From NCBI RefSeq assembly GCF_014205875.1, contig NZ_JACHEN010000008.1, forward strand, positions 62,001-126,000: a stretch of DNA of 64,000 nt. The letters run 5' to 3'. Under the pieces are notes generated by a model. That model saw only the letters and a list, made by a program, of their open reading frames with translations. It ran no database searches and was not told the origin of the DNA. A program made the position numbers and the translations under genes. Source of the stretch: Anaerosolibacter carboniphilus. Its GTDB lineage: Bacteria > Bacillota > Clostridia > Peptostreptococcales > Thermotaleaceae. Shown piece after piece: positions 15,455 to 24,019 of the stretch; positions within the stretch are counted from its first letter, which is position 1; every line of letters starts with the position of its first letter.

Positions 15455-16891
15455 TTGGATGATCAAAAAGAGAAGATATATTTAAAAGTATATGACCATC
15501 AAACAAAGCAACTCGCTTTAAAGCCGATGGTAGAATTAATGAAAGAAATGATTGCTGCCCAGATGCCCATATCCTTTGAAATGGAGGCCTTAAAAGCGCA
15601 AGCTGTCCTTGTGAGAACGCTCCTGGTAAGGCAGGCTAAATCCTTAGGAGGAAGTGGATGCAATAAATACGATGACGCTGATTTTTGTACAGAAGGTCAT
15701 TGTGGAGATTGGATTTCAAAGGAAAGCTTGATGGCATTATGGGGTAGTGATTTTTATATAAATTGGAGCAAACTGGAGCGGGCAGTAGAAGAAACAGCAG
15801 ATCAGATTATTACAATGAACAACAAGCCGATTGAGCCTAGATACCATATCACCTGCGGCGGTGCTACGGAGAACTCAGAAAACGTAAAGGGTAATAAAAT
15901 TTTATACTTGCGAAAGGTGCTGTGTAATTATTGCAGCAACTCACCCTATTGGAAGCAAACCATCGAAATGAGCCTAGAAGAGCTTGAGGAAAAATTGAAC
16001 ATTCGAATGGGCGAAACTTCATCCATAGAAGGACCTTGGATTCAGGGCATGATAGAAAATGTAGAGCGAGATGAAGAAGGACGCATCATGGAAATGAAAA
16101 TAGGCGGAACAATCTTCAAGGGGACCGAGCTTGTGGAATTATTAGGCCTTGATTCTACCAGATTTGGATGGAAGCCAATCGCTTTTAAGTTCGAGATGGG
16201 TGGAAGAGGGGACGGCTTAGGTCTTTGCCAATATGGAGCCAACGCTATGGCCTTGGAAGATAAAGATTATAAAGAAATCTTAAATTATTATTTTACAGGT
16301 GTTCACATCAAGGAATTTGAAAAAAGAAGTATAAATATGCCTTTAAGTGGAAAAATAATTGTGTTGGATCCTGGACATGGTGGAGACAACTCAGAGGACA
16401 ACACAGGACCGACAGGCGTGCGAGAAAAGGATGTAAATCTATCCATTAGTCTTAGGTTGGCGCGAATCCTTAGAAAAGCAGGAGCAGAAGTTTATGAAAC
16501 TCGAACGGAAGATGTCTATGTGTCTTTGGGAAAAAGGGCAGCTTTAGCCAATCAAATACGGCCTAATTTCTTTCTAAGTATACATCAAAATGCATTTGCC
16601 AATCCAAGTATATCAGGTAGCGAAGTCTATCATTACCGAGGAGATCGCGATGGGGAAACATTGGGGAACCTTATCCTAAAAGAATTATCTCAGAACTTGG
16701 GTACTGCAGAAAGAGGTGTGAAAATCGCTGATTTTTATTTGTTAAGGGAAGTAAGAACAACAGCACTTCAGATAGAAGTTGCTTTTATTACAAATCCTGA
16801 AGATGAACAAAAGTTACAGAATGAAGAAATCCAGGAAAATGCCGCTGAAGCCATAGCGAAAGCCCTTATCAAGTATTACAGCTATGAATAG
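15455..16891 (+). CDS. SpoIID-like / N-acetylmuramoyl-L-alanine amidase fusion
   Basis: 478 residues. The N-terminal 290 form a SpoIID/LytB-type domain (EMEALKAQAVLVRTLLVRQA at about 45-64, GGATENSENV, and a GRGDGLGLCQYGANAMA block that departs from the usual GRGxGHGxGxSQYGA). Residues about 295-478 are an Amidase_3 domain with all zinc and catalytic residues: VLDPGHGG, REKDVNLSISL, SIHQNAF and LQIEVAFITNP. SpoIID is a lytic transglycosylase and Amidase_3 removes stem peptides, so both steps of septal peptidoglycan breakdown may be in one chain. No signal peptide is visible. TTG 15455 follows GGGGGGG. The lytic active site of the first domain may be impaired. Confidence 0.82.
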   Translation: MDDQKEKIYLKVYDHQTKQLALKPMVELMKEMIAAQMPISFEMEALKAQAVLVRTLLVRQAKSLGGSGCNKYDDADFCTEGHCGDWISKESLMALWGSDFYINWSKLERAVEETADQIITMNNKPIEPRYHITCGGATENSENVKGNKILYLRKVLCNYCSNSPYWKQTIEMSLEELEEKLNIRMGETSSIEGPWIQGMIENVERDEEGRIMEMKIGGTIFKGTELVELLGLDSTRFGWKPIAFKFEMGGRGDGLGLCQYGANAMALEDKDYKEILNYYFTGVHIKEFEKRSINMPLSGKIIVLDPGHGGDNSEDNTGPTGVREKDVNLSISLRLARILRKAGAEVYETRTEDVYVSLGKRAALANQIRPNFFLSIHQNAFANPSISGSEVYHYRGDRDGETLGNLILKELSQNLGTAERGVKIADFYLLREVRTTALQIEVAFITNPEDEQKLQNEEIQENAAEAIAKALIKYYSYE

Positions 16892-16994
16892 AAATAGAAG
16901 AACAAAGCGTTCTTCTATTCTTACTATATGGGGTGTCATGATGTAGTTGAAATAAGATAGGAAAATGATACCAATAAGAAGAAATAGAGATTTG

Positions 16995-17065
16995 TTGACA
17001 ATCGATGTCAACCATTGTATAATATTTAGCCAAAGATTTGACAAATATGTACAATGTGATATAAT
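16995..17065 (+). promoter_or_regulatory. Tandem sigma-A promoters of veg
   Basis: TTGACA-17-TATAAT (16995-17023) and TTGACA-16-TATAAT (17038-17065) are both consensus hexamers, in tandem about 40 bp apart. B. subtilis veg is famous for very strong vegetative promoters, and this arrangement is consistent with that. Confidence 0.88.
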
Positions 17066-17096
17066 AATACTGTATACTTTGAAAGAAGGTGATTAG

Positions 17097-17363
17097 GTGG
17101 CTACTAAAAATACATTAGCCGAGATCAAAAGGAATGTGGAGCACCTTGTTGGAGAAAAAGTAAGATTAAAGGCCAATAAAGGAAGAAAAAAGGTATCTGT
17201 AAAAGAAGGTATCCTTGAAACAACTTATCCTAACATCTTTGTGGTATGTATTGACGGAGGTTATAATACTGTAAGAAGAGTTTCCTATAGCTATTCAGAT
17301 ATACTGACAGAAACCGTGGAAATTACCTTATGTAAGGACGAAAAGAAAGTACAAGTGAGCTAA
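17097..17363 (+). CDS. veg: Veg protein
   Basis: This 88-residue small SH3-like beta-barrel protein has the Veg signature: LAEIKRNVEHLVGEKVRLKA, NKGRKK and YPNIFVV. Veg is an abundant cytosolic protein in Firmicutes, linked to biofilm matrix expression and germination timing in Bacillus; its biochemical role is unknown. GTG 17097 follows GAAGGTGA. In B. subtilis it is immediately downstream of yabG, which supports the yabG identification here. Confidence 0.93.
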   Translation: MATKNTLAEIKRNVEHLVGEKVRLKANKGRKKVSVKEGILETTYPNIFVVCIDGGYNTVRRVSYSYSDILTETVEITLCKDEKKVQVS

Positions 17364-17366
17364 ATA

Positions 17367-17434
17367 AACCGCCCATTATCTTTATAGGCGGTTTTTTTTT
17401 ATAGTATAAGAAAGTATACTTTCTTACACTATAA
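17367..17434 (+). terminator. veg terminator followed by a second palindrome
   Basis: AACCGCC/GGCGGTT with a T9 run (17367-17400) is a textbook terminator. It is directly followed by an AT-rich palindrome centred near 17417 (TATAGTATAAGAAAG paired with CTTTCTTACACTATA) that also ends in an A run and could act on the opposite strand. Confidence 0.92.
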
Positions 17435-17440
17435 AAAAAC

Positions 17441-17557
17441 AGGGTTGCAGGGGAAGAATTCCCATGCCGCAGTCAGAGGGGTGCTCAGGCTGCTTGGCAG
17501 CCGTCGAAGGGGAACTAGGTTCCCCTAGCGAAGCACACGGAGTGTGCCTTTTTTATC
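17441..17557. ncRNA. GC-rich multi-hairpin intergenic element (candidate structured RNA)
   Basis: Four local hairpins occur in series: GGGAA-GAA-TTCCC (17451-17463), GGCTGC-TTG-GCAGCC (17488-17502), GGGGAA-CTA-GGTTCCCC (17509-17525) and GCACAC-GGA-GTGTGC (17533-17547). The last runs into CTTTTTTATC like a terminator. The block is clearly GC-richer than the AT-rich sequence around it and contains no ORF. A small RNA, a 5' leader-type attenuator or a short non-autonomous mobile element are all possible; I recognise no family. Confidence 0.45.
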
Positions 17558-17717
17558 TACGCATGACTGAATCTTTTAAATACAAAAAAATTTTTATGAA
17601 TTATGCCAAATGTTTATACATATCGTGAATATGTTACGTATACGTATCAATTTAGAAAAATAAGATGATGTTCAAAAAAGAAAAAAGGACAGTAAAAAAA
17701 TCCCATTTTATTCAACT

Positions 17718-17835
17718 CATGAATATTCACGGATATTACAGAATTTGGAAAATACTAATGATTCATGAAGTAATCGAGGCTTGAAACGAATAATGAATAA
17801 ATGTATACTTAATTTAGAAAAATTGAATTATTCAT
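17718..17835. promoter_or_regulatory. Cluster of ARG-box-like (ArgR/AhrC) sites upstream of arcA
   Basis: CATGAATATTCA (17718-17729), TGAATAAATGTATA (17793-17806) and TGAATTATTCATGAAT (17824-17839) resemble the arginine repressor half-site pattern TGAATWWWWATTCA. ArgR/AhrC also activates catabolic arginine genes in Firmicutes. The remaining AT-rich stretch from 17560 shows nothing else I can name. Confidence 0.45.
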
Positions 17836-17881
17836 GAATCGACAAAAGGTGGAAGTATTCCATATATTGGGGGGAAGCAAA

Positions 17882-19114
17882 TTGACAACAGATAGAAAAC
17901 CATTTCTGGATGTGAGATCGGAAATCGGGAAATTAAAAGCTGTTATGCTGCACCGACCAGGAAGAGAATTAGAAAGAATCACACCACAATATTTGCACGA
18001 GCTATTGTTCGATGACATTCCATGGCTGAAAAAAATGCGGGAAGAGCATGACGGATTTGCTGATGCGTTGAGAATGCGGGGCTGTACTGTATATTACTAT
18101 CAGGACATGCTGGCGGATATTCTAAAGGATGAACATGTGAAAGAGCAGCTAGTGGCAGAGGTTTTAACAAAATGCAACATTGCGAATCCAGATCTTGAAG
18201 AATTGATCAAAGACTTTTTGATGGAAAAAACACCACAAGAGATTGCCGAAATATTGATTGCTGGACTTCATAAAAAGGATTTCCCTGAAATTCAACGGGA
18301 AAAGCGATTGGTTGATCATATAAAGGAAGAGTACCCTTTTTATATCAATCCCTTACCCAATTTGTATTTTACTAGAGACCCCGGGGCTGTCATTGGCAAT
18401 GGGCTTTGTGTAAACTCTATGAATACCCATGCTAGAGATCGAGAAACCATGATATTAAAATATATCTATACATATCACCCGAACTTTGAGAAGGATGTAA
18501 CACCTCTTTGGTATGACTACGACAGAAGATATAGCATTGAAGGTGGAGACATTCTCGTGCTGGGAGAAAACGTTATTGCCGTGGGCTGCAGCGAAAGAAC
18601 CTCTGCCCGAGGGATTGAGGACCTGGCCATGAATCTTTTCAAAGGAGACGGGAAGATCCAGAAGGTTATCGCAGTACAGATACCTTTTACCAGAGCCTAT
18701 ATGCATCTAGATACGGTTTTTACTATGGTGGATTATGACAAGTTTACCATTTATCCAGGAGTAGAGGATAAGGTCAAAGCTTTCTGCCTTACAGAAGGGA
18801 AGAATTGTCCTAAGGTGGAGCCTATGGGAAATCTTCAAGATGCATTGAAACAGGCATTGAATCTACCATCGATTCAATTTATTCAGAGCGGCGGCGGAGA
18901 TGAGGTAACGGCGGCTCGTGAGCAGTGGAATGATAGTACCAATACATTAGCCATTGCGCCAGGGGTGGTGGTAACCTACAACCGAAATGAAGCTTCCAAT
19001 GACACCTTGAGAAAGTATGGTATTGAGGTTGTAGAGATTGAGGGCTCAGAGTTGGTAAGAGGAAGAGGCGGCCCAAGATGCATGAGCATGCCGTTGAATA
19101 GGGAGAAAATATAA
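17882..19114 (+). CDS. arcA: Arginine deiminase
   Basis: About 410 residues; converts arginine to citrulline and ammonia, first step of the ADI pathway. The family core is complete: SEIGKLKAVMLHRPGREL near the start, NLYFTRDPGAVIG (about 164-176), the catalytic His/Glu region RAYMHLDTVFTMVD, and the nucleophilic cysteine in RGRGGPRCMSMPL at the C-terminus. TTG 17882 is chosen because GGGGGG lies 7 nt upstream; the in-frame ATG 17834 has no ribosome site and falls in an ARG-box-like sequence. It is followed by arcB and arcC in one operon, which yields ATP from arginine. Confidence 0.95.
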   Translation: MTTDRKPFLDVRSEIGKLKAVMLHRPGRELERITPQYLHELLFDDIPWLKKMREEHDGFADALRMRGCTVYYYQDMLADILKDEHVKEQLVAEVLTKCNIANPDLEELIKDFLMEKTPQEIAEILIAGLHKKDFPEIQREKRLVDHIKEEYPFYINPLPNLYFTRDPGAVIGNGLCVNSMNTHARDRETMILKYIYTYHPNFEKDVTPLWYDYDRRYSIEGGDILVLGENVIAVGCSERTSARGIEDLAMNLFKGDGKIQKVIAVQIPFTRAYMHLDTVFTMVDYDKFTIYPGVEDKVKAFCLTEGKNCPKVEPMGNLQDALKQALNLPSIQFIQSGGGDEVTAAREQWNDSTNTLAIAPGVVVTYNRNEASNDTLRKYGIEVVEIEGSELVRGRGGPRCMSMPLNREKI

Positions 19115-19142
19115 ATAAACATAAACAAGGAGGAATACACCA

Positions 19143-20138
19143 ATGGCAGTGAATTTAAAGGGAAGAAACTTCTTAACGTTAAGACATTTTACACCAGAAG
19201 AGATTAGATACTTATTGAATCTTTCCAAGGACTTGAAAAATAAGAAAAGAGTCGGAGGAAAAGAAAAGCTATTGGAAGGTAAAAATATCGTATTGCTATT
19301 TGAAAAGGCATCTACAAGAACAAGATGTGCTTTTGAAGTTGCGGCAATGGATGAAGGTGCAGGCGTTACTTTCCTAGGCTCCAATGATAGCCAAATAGGC
19401 AAGAAGGAATCCTTGGAGGATACTGCAAAGGTATTGGGAAGAATGTATGATGGCATTGAGTTCAGAGGCTTTAAACAAGAGACTGTAGAGTTATTGGCTA
19501 AGCATGCTGGGGTCCCTGTATGGAATGGGTTGACGGATATGTATCACCCTACACAAATTCTTGCAGATCTGCTCACCATAGAGGAGCATGTGGCAAAACC
19601 TTTGAATAAAGTGAAGTTTGTTTATGTTGGGGATGCTAGAAATAATATGGGGAATTCCTTACTGATTGGATCTGCAAAAATGGGTATGCATTTCGTTGCA
19701 TTGGCACCAAAGGAATTATTCCCAGCAGAGGATTTGGTAGCAGAAATGAGAGAGGTTGCAAAAGAAACAGGTGCTACCATTGAATTGACAGAGAATATTG
19801 ATGAAGCCGTTAAAGGCGCTGATGTAATTTATACAGATGTATGGGTATCCATGGGAGAAGAGGATCAGTTTGAACAGAGAATCAAAATGCTTCACCCATA
19901 CCAAGTGAATATGGATATGATCAACAAGACTGGCAATCCTGATGTGATTTTCCTTCATTGCTTACCATCCTTCCATGATCTTGAGACAAAGGTTGGAAAA
20001 GAAATTTTTGAAAAATACGGACTGAAGGAAATGGAAGTTACTGATGAGGTGTTTAGAAGCAAACATTCCAAGGTGTTTGACGAAGCCGAAAATAGACTTC
20101 ATACCATCAAGGCTGTGATGGTAGCGACGATGGCGTAG
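19143..20138 (+). CDS. arcB: Ornithine carbamoyltransferase (catabolic)
   Basis: 331 residues; phosphorolysis of citrulline to ornithine and carbamoyl phosphate. Carbamoyl phosphate-binding [13 protein letters not shown] (about 53-65), the ornithine loop [10 protein letters not shown] (about 267-276) and [11 protein letters not shown] are present. A 28-nt spacer with AGGAGG separates it from arcA. Its place between arcA and arcC marks it as the catabolic enzyme, although sequence alone does not separate it cleanly from argF. Confidence 0.95.
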   Translation: MAVNLKGRNFLTLRHFTPEEIRYLLNLSKDLKNKKRVGGKEKLLEGKNIVLLFEKASTRTRCAFEVAAMDEGAGVTFLGSNDSQIGKKESLEDTAKVLGRMYDGIEFRGFKQETVELLAKHAGVPVWNGLTDMYHPTQILADLLTIEEHVAKPLNKVKFVYVGDARNNMGNSLLIGSAKMGMHFVALAPKELFPAEDLVAEMREVAKETGATIELTENIDEAVKGADVIYTDVWVSMGEEDQFEQRIKMLHPYQVNMDMINKTGNPDVIFLHCLPSFHDLETKVGKEIFEKYGLKEMEVTDEVFRSKHSKVFDEAENRLHTIKAVMVATMA

Positions 20139-20150
20139 GGGGAAGATACA

Positions 20151-21098
20151 ATGAAAAAGGACAGAGTTGTCATTGCTCTTGGGGGAAACGCCCTACAAGC
20201 AGATCCAAAGGATACAACGGCAGAATCTCAACTGATTACTGCCAAGGCAACGGCAAAGCCACTGGTGGATCTCATTGCTGATGGTCATGAACTCATTATC
20301 GCCCATGGCAATGGCCCTCAGGTAGGTCAAATTGTAGCGACATATGAGGCAGCAGCAGGAGTGCCTACCATGCCCTTCCCTGAGTGTGGAGCCATGAGCC
20401 AAGGTTATATTGGCTATCATCTACAGCAAGCCATTCGCGAGGAGATGTTCCATAGGGGAATTGATAAAAGCGTTGCGGCCATCGTGACGCAAGTAATTGT
20501 AGATAAAAATGATCCAGGATTCCAAAATCCAACGAAGCCCGTAGGATCTTTCTTCTCAGGAGAAGAAGCCCAAAGGCTGCAGGAGGAAAAGGGTTATGTG
20601 ATGAAGGAAGATGCAGGCAGAGGTTGGAGAAGGGTAGTGGCATCACCAGAGCCAGTGGGTGTGGTAGAAGCACCGATTGTGAAGACATTGGTAGATGCAG
20701 GACATATCGTCATCACCGTTGGTGGCGGGGGGGTACCAGTCATTGATAATGGAAATGGTATCCTCGAAGGGGTACCCGCGGTGATTGACAAGGATTTTGC
20801 ATCGGAAAAGATCGCAGAGATTTTGAATGCTGATTATCTTATCATTTTAACAGCTGTTGAGAAGGTATCCATCAACTTCAACAAACCAAACCAGAAGGAT
20901 TTGGATCGAATGACTGTGGCCGAGGCTAAACAGTATATTGAAGAAGGTCACTTTGCTCCAGGCTCTATGCTGCCAAAGGTAAAGGCAGCCATGAAATTTG
21001 TGGAATCAAAACCAGGAAGAAAAGCTTTGATTACTTCCTTGGAAAAGGCAAAAGAAGGAATTGAAGGCAGAACCGGTACTGTTCTTGTAAATGAATAA
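20151..21098 (+). CDS. arcC: Carbamate kinase
   Basis: 315 residues of the amino-acid kinase fold; makes ATP from carbamoyl phosphate, releasing ammonia and CO2. IALGGNALQ at the N-terminus, HGNGPQVGQI (about 48-57), AGRGWRRVVASPEP (about 153-166) and VGGGGVPVI (about 186-194) are family signatures. It starts 12 nt after arcB and ends the operon at a strong terminator. No arginine-ornithine antiporter (arcD) is present in the window. Confidence 0.96.
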   Translation: MKKDRVVIALGGNALQADPKDTTAESQLITAKATAKPLVDLIADGHELIIAHGNGPQVGQIVATYEAAAGVPTMPFPECGAMSQGYIGYHLQQAIREEMFHRGIDKSVAAIVTQVIVDKNDPGFQNPTKPVGSFFSGEEAQRLQEEKGYVMKEDAGRGWRRVVASPEPVGVVEAPIVKTLVDAGHIVITVGGGGVPVIDNGNGILEGVPAVIDKDFASEKIAEILNADYLIILTAVEKVSINFNKPNQKDLDRMTVAEAKQYIEEGHFAPGSMLPKVKAAMKFVESKPGRKALITSLEKAKEGIEGRTGTVLVNE

Positions 21099-21100
21099 TA

Positions 21101-21139
21101 AAAAATAAGATCTAGTTGCGTGCTAGATCTTATTTTTTA
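21101..21139. terminator. arc operon terminator
   Basis: AAAAATAAGATCTAG pairs with CTAGATCTTATTTTT over a 7-nt loop, with A and T runs on both sides, so it could work in both directions. Confidence 0.93.
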
Positions 21140-21170
21140 AAAAGCTGCGTTAAAGAATTGTGGAGATTTT

Positions 21171-21245
21171 GTAGGGACGGACGACCCTGTCCGTCCGTTG
21201 GTGTAATCAAAAAATTGGCGGGTGGACAGAGTCGTCCACCCCTAC
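21171..21245. repeat. GTAGGG-type palindromic element
   Basis: It begins GTAGGGACGGACGACCCTGT and ends with the related complement GTCGTCCACCCCTAC, with about 20 bp of unique sequence between the inner inverted arms. Part of the 408-bp gap after arcC. Confidence 0.85.
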
Positions 21246-21312
21246 GTTCATTAGGGCTTACATTGTATTGCTATAAAATATTGATGTAGAATTTTATAGA
21301 ATTTTTTAAAGA

Positions 21313-21338
21313 GTGCAGGGAGCTGAAATTCCCTCTAC
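21313..21338. repeat. Short hairpin GTGCAGGGAGCTGAAATTCCCTCTAC
   Basis: A 26-bp imperfect hairpin whose design (AGGGAGCTGAA-TTCCCT) resembles the one at 50063-50088 (GGAGGGGCTGAAGTCCCTCC). No T run follows. The rest of the gap up to 21506 is AT-rich leader with GGAGG before the next gene. Confidence 0.6.
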
Positions 21339-21506
21339 AGGTGCAATTTGTATTTAGGATATTATCTGCAAAAAATATTTTCAAATTCATGAAACTTTTT
21401 TGTAGTCTCTTCGTCATAAATATATGGAGAATAGATTATAAAGAGATTCACTCTTTTCCTATCTAAAGGAAGGAGAAAGGGACAATACATAAGGAGGTAG
21501 AATTGC

Positions 21507-23849
21507 ATGAAAGGTAAAAAATTAGCCGCTGGTTTGGTTGTTACGCTGGCTTTCAGCACCGTAACTCCTGTATTTGCTGATAGCACCATTGCAACGAAAG
21601 TAGTAACGATGCCAAGTCAAGCTGTAGTCAATCCGACAGAAACGAAAGCAGCGATCAGTAAGGAAAAAGCAATGGAGATTGCGAAGGAAGCGCTGAAAAA
21701 ACACTTTAACCTTACAATGGATGAAAAGAAGTATCAGTCCAATATCGAGTATCGGAAGGATTGGAACAATCCAGAATTGAATGTTTGGGCTATGTATTGG
21801 AACTACAATGATCCTTTGGAATATATCAGTGCTGGCGTGACCATCGATGGCAATTCTGGAAAAATCCTAGAGATGAATAAGGATGGGGGAAAATACGGCG
21901 ATCAAACACAAAAGAAAACCTTAATCACGAGAGAAGAAGCCCAGGAAAAAGCAGCGGCGTTCATTCAAAAAATTCTTCCTGACGTTGCAAAACAGATAAA
22001 ACTCATGCCTATGTATGAAGATTATGGAGTCATCCCTTATGGCAATCCAGGTCCAATCTTCTATCAGTTTAATTATCAGAGGGTTGTGGATGACGCAAAA
22101 TATGATGGCAATTATGTCAATGTTGGAATTGACGGATCTACGGGAGAGATAAGAAACTTTAGCTATCGCTGGGATGATGCGTTACAACTTCCAAGTAAGG
22201 AAGGGATCATTGCTGTACAAGAGGCAGCAAAATTGCTCAGAGATAAGACGAAGATGGAATTAATATACTTACCAGTCCGCGATGAATTCAACTATCAGCC
22301 AATTCCAAAAGCATTAAAGCTGGCGTACAGACCGAATTATGATTTTGCTAACATGGTAGATGCAAAAACAGGAAAGCTGATAGGCTGGAATGGCAAAGAG
22401 CAAGACCAGCAAGTTCAAGCTGCTTCTTTGACAGAAAAGCAAATTTCGGAAATTAAAAAGAGTGCTAAGCCAATTGTAAAGCAGTCTCAAGAGATTACGC
22501 AGGAAAGAGCCAAAGAACTGGCGTTGGAAATCATAAAGAATGAAGTAGGGGGTGATGTGAGAATCAATAACGTCAATTATGTAGAAGGTGACGGCTATTG
22601 GGAAGCGGCAGGAAGAAAAGCTTGGAATATCGACTTTACAGTAGAAAAGAAAACCGACCCGAAGGCAGACGCAAAGATGGGAATTATGCCTTTCCAAAAT
22701 GGCAGGGTGATGATTGATGCTCTGACAGAGGAAGTATTGGCGTTCTCCAACTGGCAGAATGACATGATCTATGGACAGCCTTTTGAGCCTGTATTAACTT
22801 GGGAGGAAGCTTATAACAAGGCCATAGATGTGGTAAAGAAATATCAACCTGATAAAATTGACCAGATCAAAACGGATCAGATCTTTATAAAATATAGTGA
22901 AATGATAGATGGAAAAGAAATTCCGCCGATGGAGTATTACTTTAACTTTACCAGAAAGGTAAACGGCATACTTTATGAAGACAATCAAATCAATATAAGC
23001 TTTAATACAAAAACAGGAAAGCTCCAAAATTTCAGTGCCCGATGGAATGAGGGTCTAAATTTCCCAGCCAAGGACAAGGCCATTTCTTTAGAGGCAGCCA
23101 AGGATAAATTCTTTGGTATCAATGAAGTGGAATTAGCTTACCTCAAATACGATGTAAATAATAATTATCAAAATCCAAAATACGATACAAGATTGATTTA
23201 TAGACTTATGTCTCTAAAACCGCAATATAACTTGATCGACGCAGTTAGTGGAAAGTTTATTGATTATAATGGTAAAGCAATGCCGGAGGTTTCCCAGAGT
23301 GATTTCAATGAAAAAATCAAGGGTCACTGGGTAGAGAAGCAAGCGAAAATCCTTGCCCAGCAAGGGATTATCGATAAGGATATCTTCAATCCAGATCAAG
23401 GAATTTCTAGACTTGAAGCAGTAAAAATGCTGGTGAAATCCAAGGGAATGGATTATTATTATCCTTTGAAGGAAGCAGCTAGGGATGTAAAATACTCTGA
23501 TGTTAGTGAGGAAAATGAAGATATACGGTTCATCTATATGGCTGTGAGACATGGAATTATTGAAAACAAAGAAGGTAAGTTCAATGGGAATGAAGTTATC
23601 AGTCGAGATGAGTTGGTTGTGATGCTGGTGAAAATGCTGGGCTATGATGGATTAGCCAAAGCCAGTGATGTATTCCAGATTTCCTTTAAGGATAAGGAAA
23701 ATATCAAACCAGATCTATTAGGTTATGCAGCCATCGCCCAAGGCTTGAAGCTTGTAGATGGAAATGGAAGCTTTAGACCTGCAGACCAAGCCACAATGGC
23801 TGAAACGGCAGATATGATTTATAAAGCACTAGGTTATGTGAATAGATAA
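21507..23849 (+). CDS. Secreted YcdB/PepSY-domain protein with S-layer homology domains
   Basis: 780 residues with a signal peptide (GKKLAAGLVVTLAFSTVTPVFA, cleavage near 25). Two related halves (about 40-310 and 330-600) each contain YcdB/YcdC-PepSY-type repeats of the form ISKEKAMEIAKEALKK ... VTIDGNSGKILEM. Three SLH modules close the protein (about 600-780; motifs such as GHWVEKQAKILAQQGI, ISRDELVVMLVKMLG and GNGSFRPADQATMAETADM), which anchor it to the cell wall. PepSY domains are thought to modulate peptidases, but the role here is unknown. It has AAGGAGG and its own terminator. Confidence 0.82.
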   Translation: MKGKKLAAGLVVTLAFSTVTPVFADSTIATKVVTMPSQAVVNPTETKAAISKEKAMEIAKEALKKHFNLTMDEKKYQSNIEYRKDWNNPELNVWAMYWNYNDPLEYISAGVTIDGNSGKILEMNKDGGKYGDQTQKKTLITREEAQEKAAAFIQKILPDVAKQIKLMPMYEDYGVIPYGNPGPIFYQFNYQRVVDDAKYDGNYVNVGIDGSTGEIRNFSYRWDDALQLPSKEGIIAVQEAAKLLRDKTKMELIYLPVRDEFNYQPIPKALKLAYRPNYDFANMVDAKTGKLIGWNGKEQDQQVQAASLTEKQISEIKKSAKPIVKQSQEITQERAKELALEIIKNEVGGDVRINNVNYVEGDGYWEAAGRKAWNIDFTVEKKTDPKADAKMGIMPFQNGRVMIDALTEEVLAFSNWQNDMIYGQPFEPVLTWEEAYNKAIDVVKKYQPDKIDQIKTDQIFIKYSEMIDGKEIPPMEYYFNFTRKVNGILYEDNQINISFNTKTGKLQNFSARWNEGLNFPAKDKAISLEAAKDKFFGINEVELAYLKYDVNNNYQNPKYDTRLIYRLMSLKPQYNLIDAVSGKFIDYNGKAMPEVSQSDFNEKIKGHWVEKQAKILAQQGIIDKDIFNPDQGISRLEAVKMLVKSKGMDYYYPLKEAARDVKYSDVSEENEDIRFIYMAVRHGIIENKEGKFNGNEVISRDELVVMLVKMLGYDGLAKASDVFQISFKDKENIKPDLLGYAAIAQGLKLVDGNGSFRPADQATMAETADMIYKALGYVNR

Positions 23850-23857
23850 AAGCACCA

Positions 23858-23896
23858 AAGAAGTGGAAAAGTTTCATTTTCCACTTCTTTTTTTGT
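23858..23896 (+). terminator. Terminator after the SLH protein gene
   Basis: AAGAAGTGGAAAA pairs with TTTTCCACTTCTT over GTTTCA and continues as a T run. Confidence 0.93.
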
Positions 23897-24019
23897 CTAG
23901 ACTGGCATACATATATAGAGACGAGTCAGACTTGGACATTGGGAAAAACATAACATATTTTTGCGCCCGACAAATATTATTATAGTAGAGAATTTAAGGT
24001 ATAAAAGGAGGAAAAAGGA

